Below, piece after piece: positions 19,210 to 27,239 of a stretch of 64,000 nt of DNA. Position 1 is the stretch's first letter. The number at the start of each line of letters is the position of its first letter. Source of the DNA: Azospirillum sp. (lineage in GTDB: Bacteria; Pseudomonadota; Alphaproteobacteria; Azospirillales; Azospirillaceae). Location: positions 105,644 to 169,643 of the forward strand of contig JAIXPD010000047.1 of the NCBI GenBank assembly GCA_027486405.1, written 5' to 3'. Below the pieces are notes generated by a model. That model ran no database searches and had not been told where the DNA came from. It saw only the letters and a list, made by a program, of their open reading frames with translations. The position numbers and the translations under genes are program-made.

Positions 19210-19511
19210 ACCGTCTGGCGCAGCCGCAGGGCCACCGCCCGGTGATGCGCCAGCGCGGCGCACAGCCGGGCGAGCCACCCGTCGGATGGGCATGAACGAA
19301 GGGGCAGGGCGGCGCGGCGGCGGGCGATGGCCAACCGGGCGTCCGCCGCCAACCGCTCGTTCACGCTGATGGCGGCGTCCCGCCGCGCGGCGGCGGCGCG
19401 GGCCGATCCGCCCCATTGCGCCGCTCGCACCGCGTCACGCGGCGGCGGCCCGTCATAGAGCCGGTGGAGGGTGGCGAGGTCGGGGAAGGCGGGGGGATCG
19501 GTGCGCGGCAT
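19206..19511 (-). CDS. Small Ala/Arg-rich hypothetical protein
   Basis: A 101-residue ORF convergent with the aminotransferase (4-bp overlap). Composition is Ala/Arg-rich and helical (MPRTDPPAFPDLATLHRLYDG start). It fills the gap and shows codon bias like neighbouring genes, but the ribosome site is weak and no family is recognised. It could be spurious. Confidence 0.45.
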   Translation of the reverse strand: MPRTDPPAFPDLATLHRLYDGPPPRDAVRAAQWGGSARAAAARRDAAISVNERLAADARLAIARRRAALPLRSCPSDGWLARLCAALAHHRAVALRLRQTV

Positions 19512-19561
19512 CGCGGCAGCATCGCGCCGCCGCGCCGCCCAATCAAGGAAATTTATCCTAG

Positions 19562-19665
19562 AGCGCCGTGCTCAAAATATGAAACAGTCCACGGCGCTCT
19601 ATGCCTTTGTTTATCGAGCATCTTCACGCGTCAAATCGATCCCGATTTAACGCGATCTGCTCTAA
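19562..19665 (-). repeat. 104-bp dispersed palindromic repeat, copy 1
   Basis: The reverse complement of 19562-19665 matches 63883-63986 at all but one of 104 positions. It contains two hairpins: AGCGCCGTG/CACGGCGCT at one end and GCGTTAAATC/GATTTGACGC at the other. No coding capacity. Probably a genome-wide REP/MITE-like unit. Confidence 0.8.
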
Positions 19666-19740
19666 AATTCGGAGCGATGCGCCGCAGGTGTGGGCGTTCC
19701 GGTTGCGACGCTCACCCCCGTGACGCTCACCCCGTGATGG

Positions 19741-20373
19741 TCACTGGCTGGCCCAGATGATGCGGGCCATCCACGCCACATCGCCGCGCGGGATGCTGCG
19801 GTCGGGGTGGGCGCGGTTGATCGACAGAAGTTCGATGCGGGTGGCGGTTTCACGGACCAACTGCTTGGCCATCACCTCGCCCCCGCGCGTGCGCACGACC
19901 ACGCGGTCGTTGCGGCGGATTTGGGCGGCGGGCGACACGATGATGGTGTCGCCGTCGCGATAGACCGGTTCCATGCTGTCGCCGGCGATTTCCAGCGCGT
20001 AGGCCTGCGGATCGCCCAGGCTGGGGAACAGCAATTCGTCCCAGCCGGTGCCGACCGGGAATCCGGCGTCGTCGAAGTAACCGGCGTTGCCCGCCTGGGC
20101 GTAGCCGATGACCGGAACCCGCTGGAACGCGCCGGGTCCGGCGGTCTCCCCGATCAGCGAGACGAAATCGGTCAGCGACACGCTGGTCGCGTCCAGCACC
20201 TTGGAGATGCTTTCGGTCGAGGGCCAGCGCAGCTTGCCGTCGCCGGTCGTCCGCTTGCTCTTGTTGAAGGTGGTCGGATCCAATCCGGCGCGGCGCGCCA
20301 GGCCCGACGCGGAGAGGCCGCTTTGCGCCGCAAGGCGATCAATGGCCCGCCAGATGTCCGTGTGTTTCAGCAT
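19741..20373 (-). CDS. XRE-S24 (LexA/CI-like) repressor
   Basis: A 210-residue regulator with an N-terminal helix-turn-helix (SASGLARRAGLDPTTFNKSKR) and a C-terminal S24 self-cleavage domain: Ala-Gly at 94-95 as possible cleavage bond, Ser133 in GDSMEP and Lys170 in VMAKQLVR. DNA damage could therefore inactivate it, as for LexA or CI. Proteins like this are common chromosomal genes in alphaproteobacteria, so it need not belong to the adjacent phage module, although it is divergent from it and could control it. Confidence 0.82.
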   Translation of the reverse strand: MLKHTDIWRAIDRLAAQSGLSASGLARRAGLDPTTFNKSKRTTGDGKLRWPSTESISKVLDATSVSLTDFVSLIGETAGPGAFQRVPVIGYAQAGNAGYFDDAGFPVGTGWDELLFPSLGDPQAYALEIAGDSMEPVYRDGDTIIVSPAAQIRRNDRVVVRTRGGEVMAKQLVRETATRIELLSINRAHPDRSIPRGDVAWMARIIWASQ

Positions 20374-20606
20374 GGGACGATAATCACATAATCCCGCCGC
20401 ACCGTCCCTAGGAACTTTTTCATAAAATCATTGACCTCGTCCCTCAATAGAAACAAAAAGGGAACACAAACACCACCCCACCGGGAAAAATCCCGGCACG
20501 GCGGGTGGGGCAGGGTGTGGTTGGGAAACAAAGCTTGGGTTCCGACCGTGTGGGACCGGCTGCGGACCGCCCCCTGTTCCCTCAATCCGCCCGACAGGAG
20601 ACGAGC

Positions 20607-21020
20607 ATGGCGATCCCCCTTTGTGCCCCCACCAGCCGCCCCGCCGCCAATCCGCCGCCGGGCGTGATCGTGCGCTCCGGCGATCCGTTCGGCGTCGAGG
20701 GGACCCCCTTCGACAGCGCCGAGGAGGCGTGGTTCTGGTCGGTCCAGGCCGAGGACGCCAAGGCGGCGGGCGCGCGGGTGGCCGCCGGGCGCGGCGCGGT
20801 GCAGCGCCCCTGCGAACCAGCCGACGTGATGCGGGCGGTGGATCGCCTGTACCGCAGCCGCAGCCTGCTGCGCGACCATCTGCATGTGCTGGCCCATTAC
20901 GGCCGCCGCCTGAGCGCTCCCGATCCCGGCCGCTCCCTCGAGCAGCGCGCCCACAGCCTGTGGGGGGAGGCGTTCGCCCGGCTGGCCCCGGTGCTGCGGG
21001 CCAAGGGCATCGTGCGATGA
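20607..21020 (+). CDS. Small protein of podovirus-like module, function unknown
   Basis: A 137-residue protein starting at ATG 20607 with AGGAG six bases upstream. Visible features: FDSAEEAWFWSVQAEDAK followed by an all-helical C-terminal half (RSRSLLRDHLHVLAHYGRR). It overlaps the next gene by ATGA, so they are translated together. By its position before a portal gene it may be a terminase-region or accessory phage protein, but no family was recognised. Confidence 0.6.
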   Translation: MAIPLCAPTSRPAANPPPGVIVRSGDPFGVEGTPFDSAEEAWFWSVQAEDAKAAGARVAAGRGAVQRPCEPADVMRAVDRLYRSRSLLRDHLHVLAHYGRRLSAPDPGRSLEQRAHSLWGEAFARLAPVLRAKGIVR

Positions 21021-21463
21021 GCCTCGCCCCCGCGTCACTCCCGGTCCCCAACCGCGCGCCAGGGGAACCGGCCACCGCCCCGGCCGCCTGGGTGGTGTTC
21101 CGGGGGGAGTCGCCCTTGTGGTGGCTGCGCCCGCTCAAACCCGGTTTCCGCCACTGTCTGGCCCTGTTGAACGACGGGCGGCGCTGGGTGGTGGTCGATC
21201 CGCTGGCCCCCTTCACCGACGTCGCGGTGCTGGATCTGCCGCCGGGCTTCGATCTGCCCGGCTGGTACCGCGACCAGGGGCTGACGGTGGACACCGCGCC
21301 GCTGCGGCGCGGGCTGACCCGCCCGGCCCCCTGGGGGCCGTTCACCTGCGTGGAGGCGGTCAAGCGGCTGCTGGGGCTGCACGCGCCCTTCGTCGTCACC
21401 CCGTGGCAATTGCACCGCCACCTGACCCGCGCCGCCGCAGCGTTTGAGGGAGAGTTCGTTTGA
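21017..21463 (+). CDS. Putative permuted papain-like protein of podovirus module
   Basis: A 148-residue protein containing a His-containing strand (GFRHCLALLNDGRRWVVVDP) followed by GPFTCVEAVKRLLG, an arrangement like a circularly permuted NlpC/P60 or papain fold (Cys in the later helix). This is pattern-based inference. It overlaps the preceding gene by 4 bp, and the portal gene begins 14 bp after it. Confidence 0.55.
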   Translation: MSLAPASLPVPNRAPGEPATAPAAWVVFRGESPLWWLRPLKPGFRHCLALLNDGRRWVVVDPLAPFTDVAVLDLPPGFDLPGWYRDQGLTVDTAPLRRGLTRPAPWGPFTCVEAVKRLLGLHAPFVVTPWQLHRHLTRAAAAFEGEFV

Positions 21464-21477
21464 GGGAGAGTTCCGCC

Positions 21478-22461
21478 ATGCCCAACCGCAACCGCGCCGA
21501 TCTGGCCCCACCGGATCATCCGCGCCCCCCTTCGGAACCGGACCAGGAGGAGGCGCAACGCCTGCTGGAGCGTTACCGCGCCGCCCGCGAACGCCGCACC
21601 GTGTGGGAAAGCCATTGGCAGGAGTGCTACGACCACGCCTTGCCGAACGGCCAGCCCTTTCGCGGGGTCGGCACGCCGGGGGACCGGCGGGTCGATCGGC
21701 TGTTCGACGGGACCGCCCCCGACGCGGTGGAGCAGCTCGCCGCCAGCCTGCTGTCGGAACTGACGCCGCCCTGGTCGCGCTGGTTCGGTTTTCAGCCCGG
21801 CCCGGCGCTGACCGGGGCGGAGCGCGACCGCGTCGCCCCGATGCTCGACCGCGCCGCCGGGCTGGTCCAGGCGCATTTCGACCGCTCCAACTTCGCGGTG
21901 GAGGCGCATCAGGCGTTTCTCGACCTCGTCACCGTCGGCACCGCCTGCCTGCTGATGGAGGAGGCCGCCCCCGGTGGCGAGTCGGCCCTGCGCTTCACCG
22001 CCGTGCCGCTGGCCGAAGCGGTGCTGGAAGAGGGGCCGGACGGTCGTCTTGACGCCACCTTCCGCCGCAGCGAGGCCACGCTCGCCCAACTGCGCCACCG
22101 CTTCCCCGCCGCCGCCCTGCCGGACGCGGTGGAGCGGGGCGGAGCCGACGAGCCGGACCGCCGGTTCCCGCTGGTCGAAGCGGTGCTGCCCGATGGTCTG
22201 GCCTACCGCTGGGGCGTGGTGCTGGACAGCGGTCTGGCCGATCCGTCCTGGCTGGCCCAGGGGCGCTTCGCCCAATCGCCCTTCGTCAATTTCCGTTGGC
22301 TGAAGGCCCCCGGCGAAACCTATGGCCGCTCCCCGGTGATGAAGGCGCTGCCCGACATCAAAACCGCCAACAAGGTGGTGGAACTGGTGCTGAAAAACGC
22401 CTCCATCGCCGTGACCGGCATCTGGCAGGCTCGTGATTTATATTTTCCGGTGTTTGCGTGA
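21478..22461 (+). pseudogene. Podovirus-type portal protein, N-terminal part (interrupted)
   Basis: The first 314 codons (to 22419) are the N-terminal part of a T7/BPP-1-like head-tail connector: LLERYRAARERRTVWESHW, DGTAPDAVEQLAASLLSELTPPW (21708-21776), and a C-terminal helix NKVVELVLKNASIAVTG. At 22418-22430 the satellite begins, and translation runs only about ten foreign residues to a stop at 22461. The continuation is at 37985. Joining the two across the 13-bp core gives a 562-residue protein, normal for this family. No frameshift or stop was seen in either half, so decay is recent or the interruption is reversible. Confidence 0.85.
22418..22430 (+). repeat. attL core, 13-bp direct repeat
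   Basis: GCATCTGGCAGGC, also at 37986-37998. It lies inside the portal coding sequence (codons for I-W-Q-A) and marks the left junction of the inserted element. The bases on both outer sides differ between the two copies. Confidence 0.85.
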
Positions 22462-22559
22462 GCTTTCCAGAATTGGCTAGACCCATTGATTTGTCTCGGT
22501 TTTTGGCAGAATGGTAGGTCAGCGATACGCCGGGAAAACTCGCGCTTTTTCCGCCGCCT

Positions 22560-22579
22560 GCTTACATGGCGCTTACATG
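22560..22579 (+). promoter_or_regulatory. Left arm-type repeat (putative integrase binding)
   Basis: GCTTACATGGCGCTTACATG, two copies of GCTTACATG spaced 11 bp (one helical turn). An identical 20-mer lies near the right end at 37909-37928. Position just before the integrase start and about 130 bp from the core fits arm sites used by tyrosine recombinases. Confidence 0.65.
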
Positions 22580-22592
22580 GAGACGCCACCCA

Positions 22593-23858
22593 ATGCCGAA
22601 AATCACGAAAAAGCTGGTCGATGCCACCACCGCCGATGGACGGACGCGCTTCCTCTGGGATGACGAGTTGCCTGGCTTCGGCTTCTGCGTCACGGTGGCT
22701 GGCGTGAAGTCCTACGTGGCGCAATATCGCTTCGGTGGCCGGTCCCGGCGGATGACCGTCGCCCGTCATGGGGTGATGACCCCGGATGAGGCCCGTAAGC
22801 AGGCGCGCTTGATCCTGGCGGACGTGGCGCGCGGCCTGGACCCGGCGGAGCGGCGTGAGGAGCAGCGGCGTGACCTCACGGTGTCCGAACTGTGTGACCT
22901 CTATGTGTCGGAGGGGATGACCACCAAAAAGCCGTCCACCATCGCCACCGACAAGGGGAAGCTGGCGCGCCACGTCAAGCCGCTGCTGGGCAAGCGTCTG
23001 CTGCGGTCCATCACCCGCGCGGACATCGAGCGCTTCCAGGCGGACGTTGCCACCGGCAAGACCGCTGCCGACATCAAGGGTGGGTTCAAATCCCGCTCGA
23101 CCGTCACCGGCGGGCGAGGGGCTGCCGCCCGCGTCCTGGGGCTGCTGTCGGGCGTATTTCAGTTTGCGGTGAACCGCAACCTGCGCCCGGACAACCCGGC
23201 GCGGGGCGTCAAGCGGTTCGCCGATAAGAAATGCGAACGGTTCCTGTCGCCGTCCGAAATGGCGCGGCTTGGCAAGGCGCTGGCCGATCTGATCGACGAA
23301 GGAGCCAATCCGGTTGCGGTCAACGTCGCGCGCCTGCTGGCGCTGACCGGCTGCCGACGCGGTGAAATCACCGGGCTGCGTTGGGAGTGGGTGGACTGGG
23401 ATCGGGCGTGCATCCGTTTCCCCGACTCCAAGACCGGGGCAAAGGTGGTGCCGCTGGGCGCGGCGGCGCTGGGGCTGCTGACCGCTTTGCAGGGTGATGA
23501 GCGAACTGGCCCGGTGTTTCCTGGCCGGGGGCGTGATGGGACCACCACCGCCGTGTGGAAGGTGTGGGACAAGGCCCGGACGCGCGCTGAGTTGCCGGGG
23601 GTGCGCATTCACGATCTGCGCCACAGCTTCGCCAGCGTCGGCGCGTCTGGTGGTGACAGCCTTGTTGTGATTGGTGCCTTGCTGGGCCATCGGGACACCA
23701 CCACCACGGCACGCTATGCCCACCTGTCGAACGATCCGTTGAAGGCTGCCGCCGACCGGATCGCCGGGACAATTGCCGCCGCGATGAAGGGGGAAATCAC
23801 CGACAACGTGGTGACGTTGCCGACCGCGAAGACGCGGAAACGCGCAGGTGACACCTGA
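22593..23858 (+). CDS. int: P4-type tyrosine integrase of the satellite
   Basis: A 421-residue site-specific recombinase. The N-terminal DUF4102 arm-binding domain (about 1-90, LWDDELPGFGFCVTV) is followed by a SAM-like core-binding domain and the catalytic domain with Arg in TGCRRGEI (near 254), HDLRHSF (near 339), GHRD (near 364) and the Tyr nucleophile in TTARYAHL (near 373). ATG 22593 is chosen because GGAGA precedes it and it lies outside the arm repeat. It should integrate and, with an excisionase, remove the element at the 13-bp core. Such integrases usually use tRNA genes; here the target is a protein gene. Confidence 0.92.
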   Translation: MPKITKKLVDATTADGRTRFLWDDELPGFGFCVTVAGVKSYVAQYRFGGRSRRMTVARHGVMTPDEARKQARLILADVARGLDPAERREEQRRDLTVSELCDLYVSEGMTTKKPSTIATDKGKLARHVKPLLGKRLLRSITRADIERFQADVATGKTAADIKGGFKSRSTVTGGRGAAARVLGLLSGVFQFAVNRNLRPDNPARGVKRFADKKCERFLSPSEMARLGKALADLIDEGANPVAVNVARLLALTGCRRGEITGLRWEWVDWDRACIRFPDSKTGAKVVPLGAAALGLLTALQGDERTGPVFPGRGRDGTTTAVWKVWDKARTRAELPGVRIHDLRHSFASVGASGGDSLVVIGALLGHRDTTTTARYAHLSNDPLKAAADRIAGTIAAAMKGEITDNVVTLPTAKTRKRAGDT

Positions 23859-24190
23859 TTTCCGCAGTAACCGCAGTAACCGGCTCACCACAGGCCAGAG
23901 CGCGCCCATAAAGCCATTACGATGTTTGACAGAACGCTCAACTGCTTTCAGGATGCGTACGTGTCCTGTGCGGTGGCTTGGAAAGCAAGCGGTATACGCG
24001 TGCGCAGGGGTGCCTGTGGGGGGCGGTGAAAGTAACTTTCATGTCCGTAGGCATTTGCACGCGTGTGCAAGGGCTACGGCCATCGGACAGATTGCCTTAA
24101 CAGTTTTTGATGCCATCTGTTATAGGGTGCGCGCGCATCTGACGCATGGTGCGACGTGATAGGTACGTAAGGACTAAGGAGGTTATCGTG
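23859..24190. other. Intergenic stretch after the integrase, no gene
   Basis: These 332 bp hold no ORF I would defend. A possible promoter for the cargo genes is TTAACA (24097-24102) and TATAGG (24121-24126) with an 18-bp gap, and AAGGAGG (24175-24181) is a strong ribosome site for the gene starting at 24191. The stretch is less GC-rich than the flanks. Confidence 0.4.
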
Positions 24191-24421
24191 ATGCACAGCA
24201 GGGACGCAAAGCAGACTAAGCGCGGATCATATCCGGCAAAGGCGCTGTCGCAGGCTGGCCGGGGCTTCTGGTCTGGTGTGGTAATGGGGCTTGCTGCTAT
24301 TCCCCATCTCTATAGTGTAGATTTTAATCCCCCTCGCTATCGCAGTGCAGGAATTGCAGGTGATTGGCGAGCCGTTGGTAACGACATCCGAGGCGCTATG
24401 CGCCGAATGGAGGAGTGTTGA
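24191..24421 (+). CDS. Small putative membrane-associated protein, satellite cargo
   Basis: A 76-residue basic protein with one hydrophobic stretch (GFWSGVVMGLAAIPHLYSV). ATG 24191 or the preceding GTG 24188 follows an excellent AAGGAGG. Its stop overlaps the region where the next ORF opens, so the two are probably co-translated. Unknown family. Base composition is AT-richer than the rest of the element. Confidence 0.6.
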   Translation: MHSRDAKQTKRGSYPAKALSQAGRGFWSGVVMGLAAIPHLYSVDFNPPRYRSAGIAGDWRAVGNDIRGAMRRMEEC

Positions 24422-24462
24422 CAGAGGTAAGCCGATTATTAGAAGCCTCTGAGGCAAGAATA

Positions 24463-25026
24463 ATGGTGAGAACAGATCAGGCTGAAGCCCATTCTCAAGC
24501 TGAGAATGGGCTTTCTGTTTCTACGCCTATGAAGGAAGAAATTGAGCGGGCGCTCGAGCCTTTAGTTGAGCCGCCTAAGCGGCAAAAGGCGCTTACTGCG
24601 GTTATGCGGGCTGTAAGTGAGTCCTATGCCGGGCCACTTCCCCATCCCAGCCATTATCAAGGTTTCGAGGATGTTCTTCCAGGTTCCGCAAATCGCATTC
24701 TTACTATGGCAGAGAAGCAGCAGGACTTGCGAATATGGTGGGAAAAATTTGCCATTAAGGCTCAATTTTGTTTAGCCTTAGTTGGGCTTATTTTAGCGTT
24801 TCTCGTGAGTATAGGGCTTATAGTTGGGGCTGTGTATCTGGGAATATCAGGTCATGAGTGGTTGGGGGGAGCCTTGGTTGCTACCAGCGCTGTAGGAATG
24901 GCTACGGCCTTCATAAAAGGGCGAAATTTGTTTAGTCCTCCAACCTCGGAGGAGCCTGCCGAAGCTTTACCGCCCCAACAACCACGTAAGCAGCCACCTG
25001 CAAGGCGAGCACAAAAGCGGAAATAA
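24463..25026 (+). CDS. DUF2335 membrane protein, satellite cargo
   Basis: A 187-residue DUF2335 protein. The signature GPLPHPSHYQGFEDVLPGSA with NRILTMAEKQQDLR precedes two hydrophobic helices (FCLALVGLILAFLVSIGLIV and GGALVATSAVGMATAFI), and the tail is Pro/Lys-rich. The frame stays open upstream to a GTG at 24415, which overlaps the previous stop codon; the real start could be there. The family has no established function. It occupies the slot between integrase and repressor where satellites often carry defence or exclusion genes, so such a role is possible but unproven. Markedly AT-richer than neighbours, suggesting separate acquisition. Confidence 0.75.
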   Translation: MVRTDQAEAHSQAENGLSVSTPMKEEIERALEPLVEPPKRQKALTAVMRAVSESYAGPLPHPSHYQGFEDVLPGSANRILTMAEKQQDLRIWWEKFAIKAQFCLALVGLILAFLVSIGLIVGAVYLGISGHEWLGGALVATSAVGMATAFIKGRNLFSPPTSEEPAEALPPQQPRKQPPARRAQKRK

Positions 25027-25132
25027 TTTGGAAGCTTCTTCTAATTACTAGCCTGGATCGTTTCGCGAAAGGGCTTGACCGCTAAGAACAGATATGGAAC
25101 GAATATCCCCGCCAACGCCAGAAAACCATCGA

Positions 25133-25166
25133 AGCCCGCCCGGTTCCGCCGTGGCGGGCTTTTTGT
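25133..25166. terminator. Terminator between cargo genes and repressor operon
   Basis: Perfect 8-bp stem AGCCCGCC/GGCGGGCT with a 12-base loop, followed by TTTTGTTTTA. It ends plus-strand transcription from the DUF2335 gene and may also serve the convergent minus-strand operon. Confidence 0.7.
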
Positions 25167-25236
25167 TTTAGGAGGCTCGCTTGCTCAAACGGACACCAGA
25201 ACCGCCGCCGTTCATCGGGGATGAACTCACCGCCTT

Positions 25237-25446
25237 TCAGCCTTTGCCCGGCTTGCGTCGCCCGCGCTGGCTGCCTGCTTCCCCCTCTTTGCGCTGGACG
25301 AACAACCGCCCGGCCTGCATCGCGGCGGCGCGGCTGATGTAGCTTCCGCACTCGAAGCGTTGGCCGTCGAACGTCACAGCCAAGGTGAACTTCTGGGGGC
25401 CGGTCTCTTCGATCTGGATCGACGACGCGGAGGGCGCGGGCTTCAT
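25237..25446 (-). CDS. Small basic protein downstream of the satellite repressor
   Basis: A 69-residue protein (MKPAPSASSIQIEETGPQK start) with a small beta-rich core and a basic Arg/Gly/Lys tail. Its ATG overlaps the repressor's TGA (ATGA), so it is translated with the repressor. Unknown family; co-expression in the lysogenic state suggests an immunity or maintenance role. Confidence 0.55.
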   Translation of the reverse strand: MKPAPSASSIQIEETGPQKFTLAVTFDGQRFECGSYISRAAAMQAGRLFVQRKEGEAGSQRGRRKPGKG

Positions 25447-25721
25447 GGCGTTGCGCCCGATTCAACATCCTTCCGCAGCCGCACGCCGGGGCCGTCGCCG
25501 TTGCTGGCGATGAAGATCACGCCAGCCGCTTCAAGGGCTGTGCGAATCGCGGCAAGAGTGCGGGGATGGGGCTGGCGCTTGTTGGCTTCAAAGTCCGCCA
25601 GCGTTGAGCGCGCTGTTTGACACGCTGCCGCAAGGTCATCCCTGGTCCACTCGATCAAAGCTCGTGCCGCCCGACACTGAGCAGGGGAAACGGATGTTTC
25701 ATCCGATGTCGGACTTTTCAT
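25443..25721 (-). CDS. XRE-type repressor of the satellite
   Basis: A 92-residue Cro/CI-type helix-turn-helix protein: SPAQCRAARALIEWTRDDLA, then ACQTARSTLADFEANKRQPHP, then a short C-terminal strand (GVIFI). It lacks an S24 domain, so induction would need an antirepressor or helper protein rather than self-cleavage, as in phage-inducible islands. ATG 25721 is chosen; upstream in-frame ATGs at 25757 and 25766 would overlap the palindrome. Divergent from the early genes. Confidence 0.8.
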   Translation of the reverse strand: MKSPTSDETSVSPAQCRAARALIEWTRDDLAAACQTARSTLADFEANKRQPHPRTLAAIRTALEAAGVIFIASNGDGPGVRLRKDVESGATP

Positions 25722-25758
25722 CTTGATTTCAATCTCGCTCGGGATAATATGGCTCATG

Positions 25759-25775
25759 TCGGTCATTATGACCGA
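25759..25775. promoter_or_regulatory. 17-bp palindrome in the divergent switch region
   Basis: TCGGTCAT-T-ATGACCGA is a perfect 8-bp inverted repeat between the repressor start (25721) and the rightward start (25810). It is the best candidate for the repressor's operator. A GATAAT box lies close by (25743-25748). Confidence 0.6.
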
Positions 25776-25809
25776 AAACGACACTTCGAGCAACGCCACA
25801 GGTGTAACG

Positions 25810-26076
25810 ATGCGAACATTTCTCGCCACGCCCAAGCTTTGCCCCGACCTCACCCAACTGCCCCGCCACGCGCTGGCGGACCTGATCGACGCGGCTATAG
25901 CCGAACTCGACGCCCGCGACGGCGACCCCGACCTTGAACCGGAAGAGGACCGGGGCGTGTTCGACCATCTGCCCGACGCCTCCCCTGTCAACGGGTCCAT
26001 GGGATTTCCCATAGACCCGTCTCATCCGAACCACCTCGCGCCGAACCCCTGCGCTCTGGAGAACCACCATGGATGA
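25810..26076 (+). CDS. Small acidic early protein of satellite
   Basis: An 88-residue protein: CPDLTQLPRHALADLIDAAIAELDARDGDPDLEPEED forms an N-terminal helix then an acidic region (about 25846-25950), and the tail is Pro/Asn-rich. The start is uncertain (ATG 25771 and 25756 are in frame); 25810 has AGGTG upstream and clears the operator. It is the first gene rightward of the switch. Small acidic phage proteins often bind other proteins, but no function is assigned. Confidence 0.55.
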   Translation: MRTFLATPKLCPDLTQLPRHALADLIDAAIAELDARDGDPDLEPEEDRGVFDHLPDASPVNGSMGFPIDPSHPNHLAPNPCALENHHG

Positions 26077-26305
26077 AACCCGCTCCCCGCTCTTCCGGGC
26101 AGTCTCCGATCTGGAGTCGCCCCTCACGTCCGCCGAGGCTGCCGCCACCACGCTCAACATGATCGCCAGCGAGCTTGAGGACGACGACAGGTCGGTTGCC
26201 ATCGTCTACCTCGCCGACGCGATCCGCGCCCACCTGAACGACATCCGGAAGCACTTCGGTCAAGTCCACGGCCTTGCGCTCAAGGGCGACCAGCCCGCCG
26301 CCTGA
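26069..26305 (+). CDS. Small helical protein of satellite early operon
   Basis: A 78-residue all-helical acidic protein (MDETRSPLFRAVSDLESPL). It overlaps the previous stop by 8 bp (ATGGATGA), so translation is coupled. Unknown family. Confidence 0.6.
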   Translation: MDETRSPLFRAVSDLESPLTSAEAAATTLNMIASELEDDDRSVAIVYLADAIRAHLNDIRKHFGQVHGLALKGDQPAA

Positions 26306-26363
26306 TCCCACGGCACCAGCCCCACCGTGGGGCGTGTCTCTCTTCCCCCTGGAGCTTCCCACC

Positions 26364-27140
26364 ATGCCGACCATCACCAACGCGCCTGAAGGCGCGAACG
26401 CCCCCGCTACGCCCATCGTCTGGACCACCCGGCACCTTCCCGGCCCCGGCGGCGGCTCCGTCACCATCTCTGCCGCGCAGGTCGGCCCCTATGCCCTGGA
26501 GGTTCACGACTCCCAATCACGCACCGGCTGGCCCCGCATCGTCCTGTGGACCGTCGAGAGGGACGGGAAGCGCTTGGGAGAGGGAGTGTTGGACACCACC
26601 GACGACGGCAAGGCCGCTGCCGAGTGGAAAGCCCGCCGTCTGCTGACCGGCACGCCGTCGGACCAGAACACCAACGGCGCTGGCAGCCGCGTCATTCCCG
26701 CCTGTGTGAACGGCATGCCGCCGCGTGGTCGAAACCCTGGACTTCACCCCGACGCCGAACTGCTGTTCGCCTGGGATGCCTTCCAAGCCGCCGCCACGGC
26801 CTACCAGTGCGCCCCGGATGGAGAGATCAACCGTTACTGCGAAATGGTGGGCAACATCGGGGAGCGCATCGAGGCGTTCAAACCGAAGACCCTGGAAGGG
26901 GTCGAAATTCGGCTTCGCTATGCGCTGACCAGATACATTGACGCGGATTGCGCTTGGGACACGCTCGTGTTCGGCGACGATCCAAATCAGGATTTTCATG
27001 ACATCATCGACAACGATCCGTTCGTCGGCGGGCTTTGGGGTATGATTCAACCCGGAGATCGCTTGGTGGATCGAATCGGTCGGCACCGCCGGGAACAGCC
27101 GAACAAGGGGCCTGGCTACTCATCCGCCCCTTCCACCTGA
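26364..27140 (+). CDS. Satellite early protein, 258 aa, unknown
   Basis: ATG 26364 follows GGAGCT. The first half has alternating beta pattern (TRHLPGPGGGSVTISAAQVG; VLDTTDDGKAAAEWKARRLL). The second half is helical and acidic (FAWDAFQAAATAYQCAPDGE; TLVFGDDPNQDFHDIIDNDP) and ends in a basic tail. No domain was recognised. Part of the rightward early operon. Confidence 0.6.
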   Translation: MPTITNAPEGANAPATPIVWTTRHLPGPGGGSVTISAAQVGPYALEVHDSQSRTGWPRIVLWTVERDGKRLGEGVLDTTDDGKAAAEWKARRLLTGTPSDQNTNGAGSRVIPACVNGMPPRGRNPGLHPDAELLFAWDAFQAAATAYQCAPDGEINRYCEMVGNIGERIEAFKPKTLEGVEIRLRYALTRYIDADCAWDTLVFGDDPNQDFHDIIDNDPFVGGLWGMIQPGDRLVDRIGRHRREQPNKGPGYSSAPST

Positions 27141-27161
27141 CTGCCAACCGTCCGCCCTGAT

Positions 27162-27231
27162 CGGACAGTTGTCCGCAGAAATCGGACAACTCCCCCACAC
27201 CCGCCACATTTGGCGGACACCCCAAACGGAG
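27162..27231 (+). promoter_or_regulatory. Inverted repeats ahead of gene at 27240
   Basis: CGGACA-GT-TGTCCG (27162-27175) is a 14-bp palindrome, and the half-site CGGACA recurs just downstream. CCGCCA-CATT-TGGCGG forms a small hairpin just before the GGAG ribosome site of the next gene. Possible operator and translation-control structure. Confidence 0.35.
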
Positions 27232-27239
27232 TTTTCCAC

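Noticed and set aside
19741..20373. Repressor of the satellite
   Set aside because: It lies outside the att cores, and the element has its own XRE repressor; this one resembles common chromosomal S24 regulators.
23086..23108. tRNA T-arm-like sequence GGGTTCAAATCCCGC
   Set aside because: It lies inside the integrase coding sequence; no anticodon arm or acceptor stem surrounds it.
23848..24159. 103-codon plus-strand frame after the integrase
   Set aside because: No ribosome site, it overlaps the integrase end, and composition is unlike neighbouring genes.
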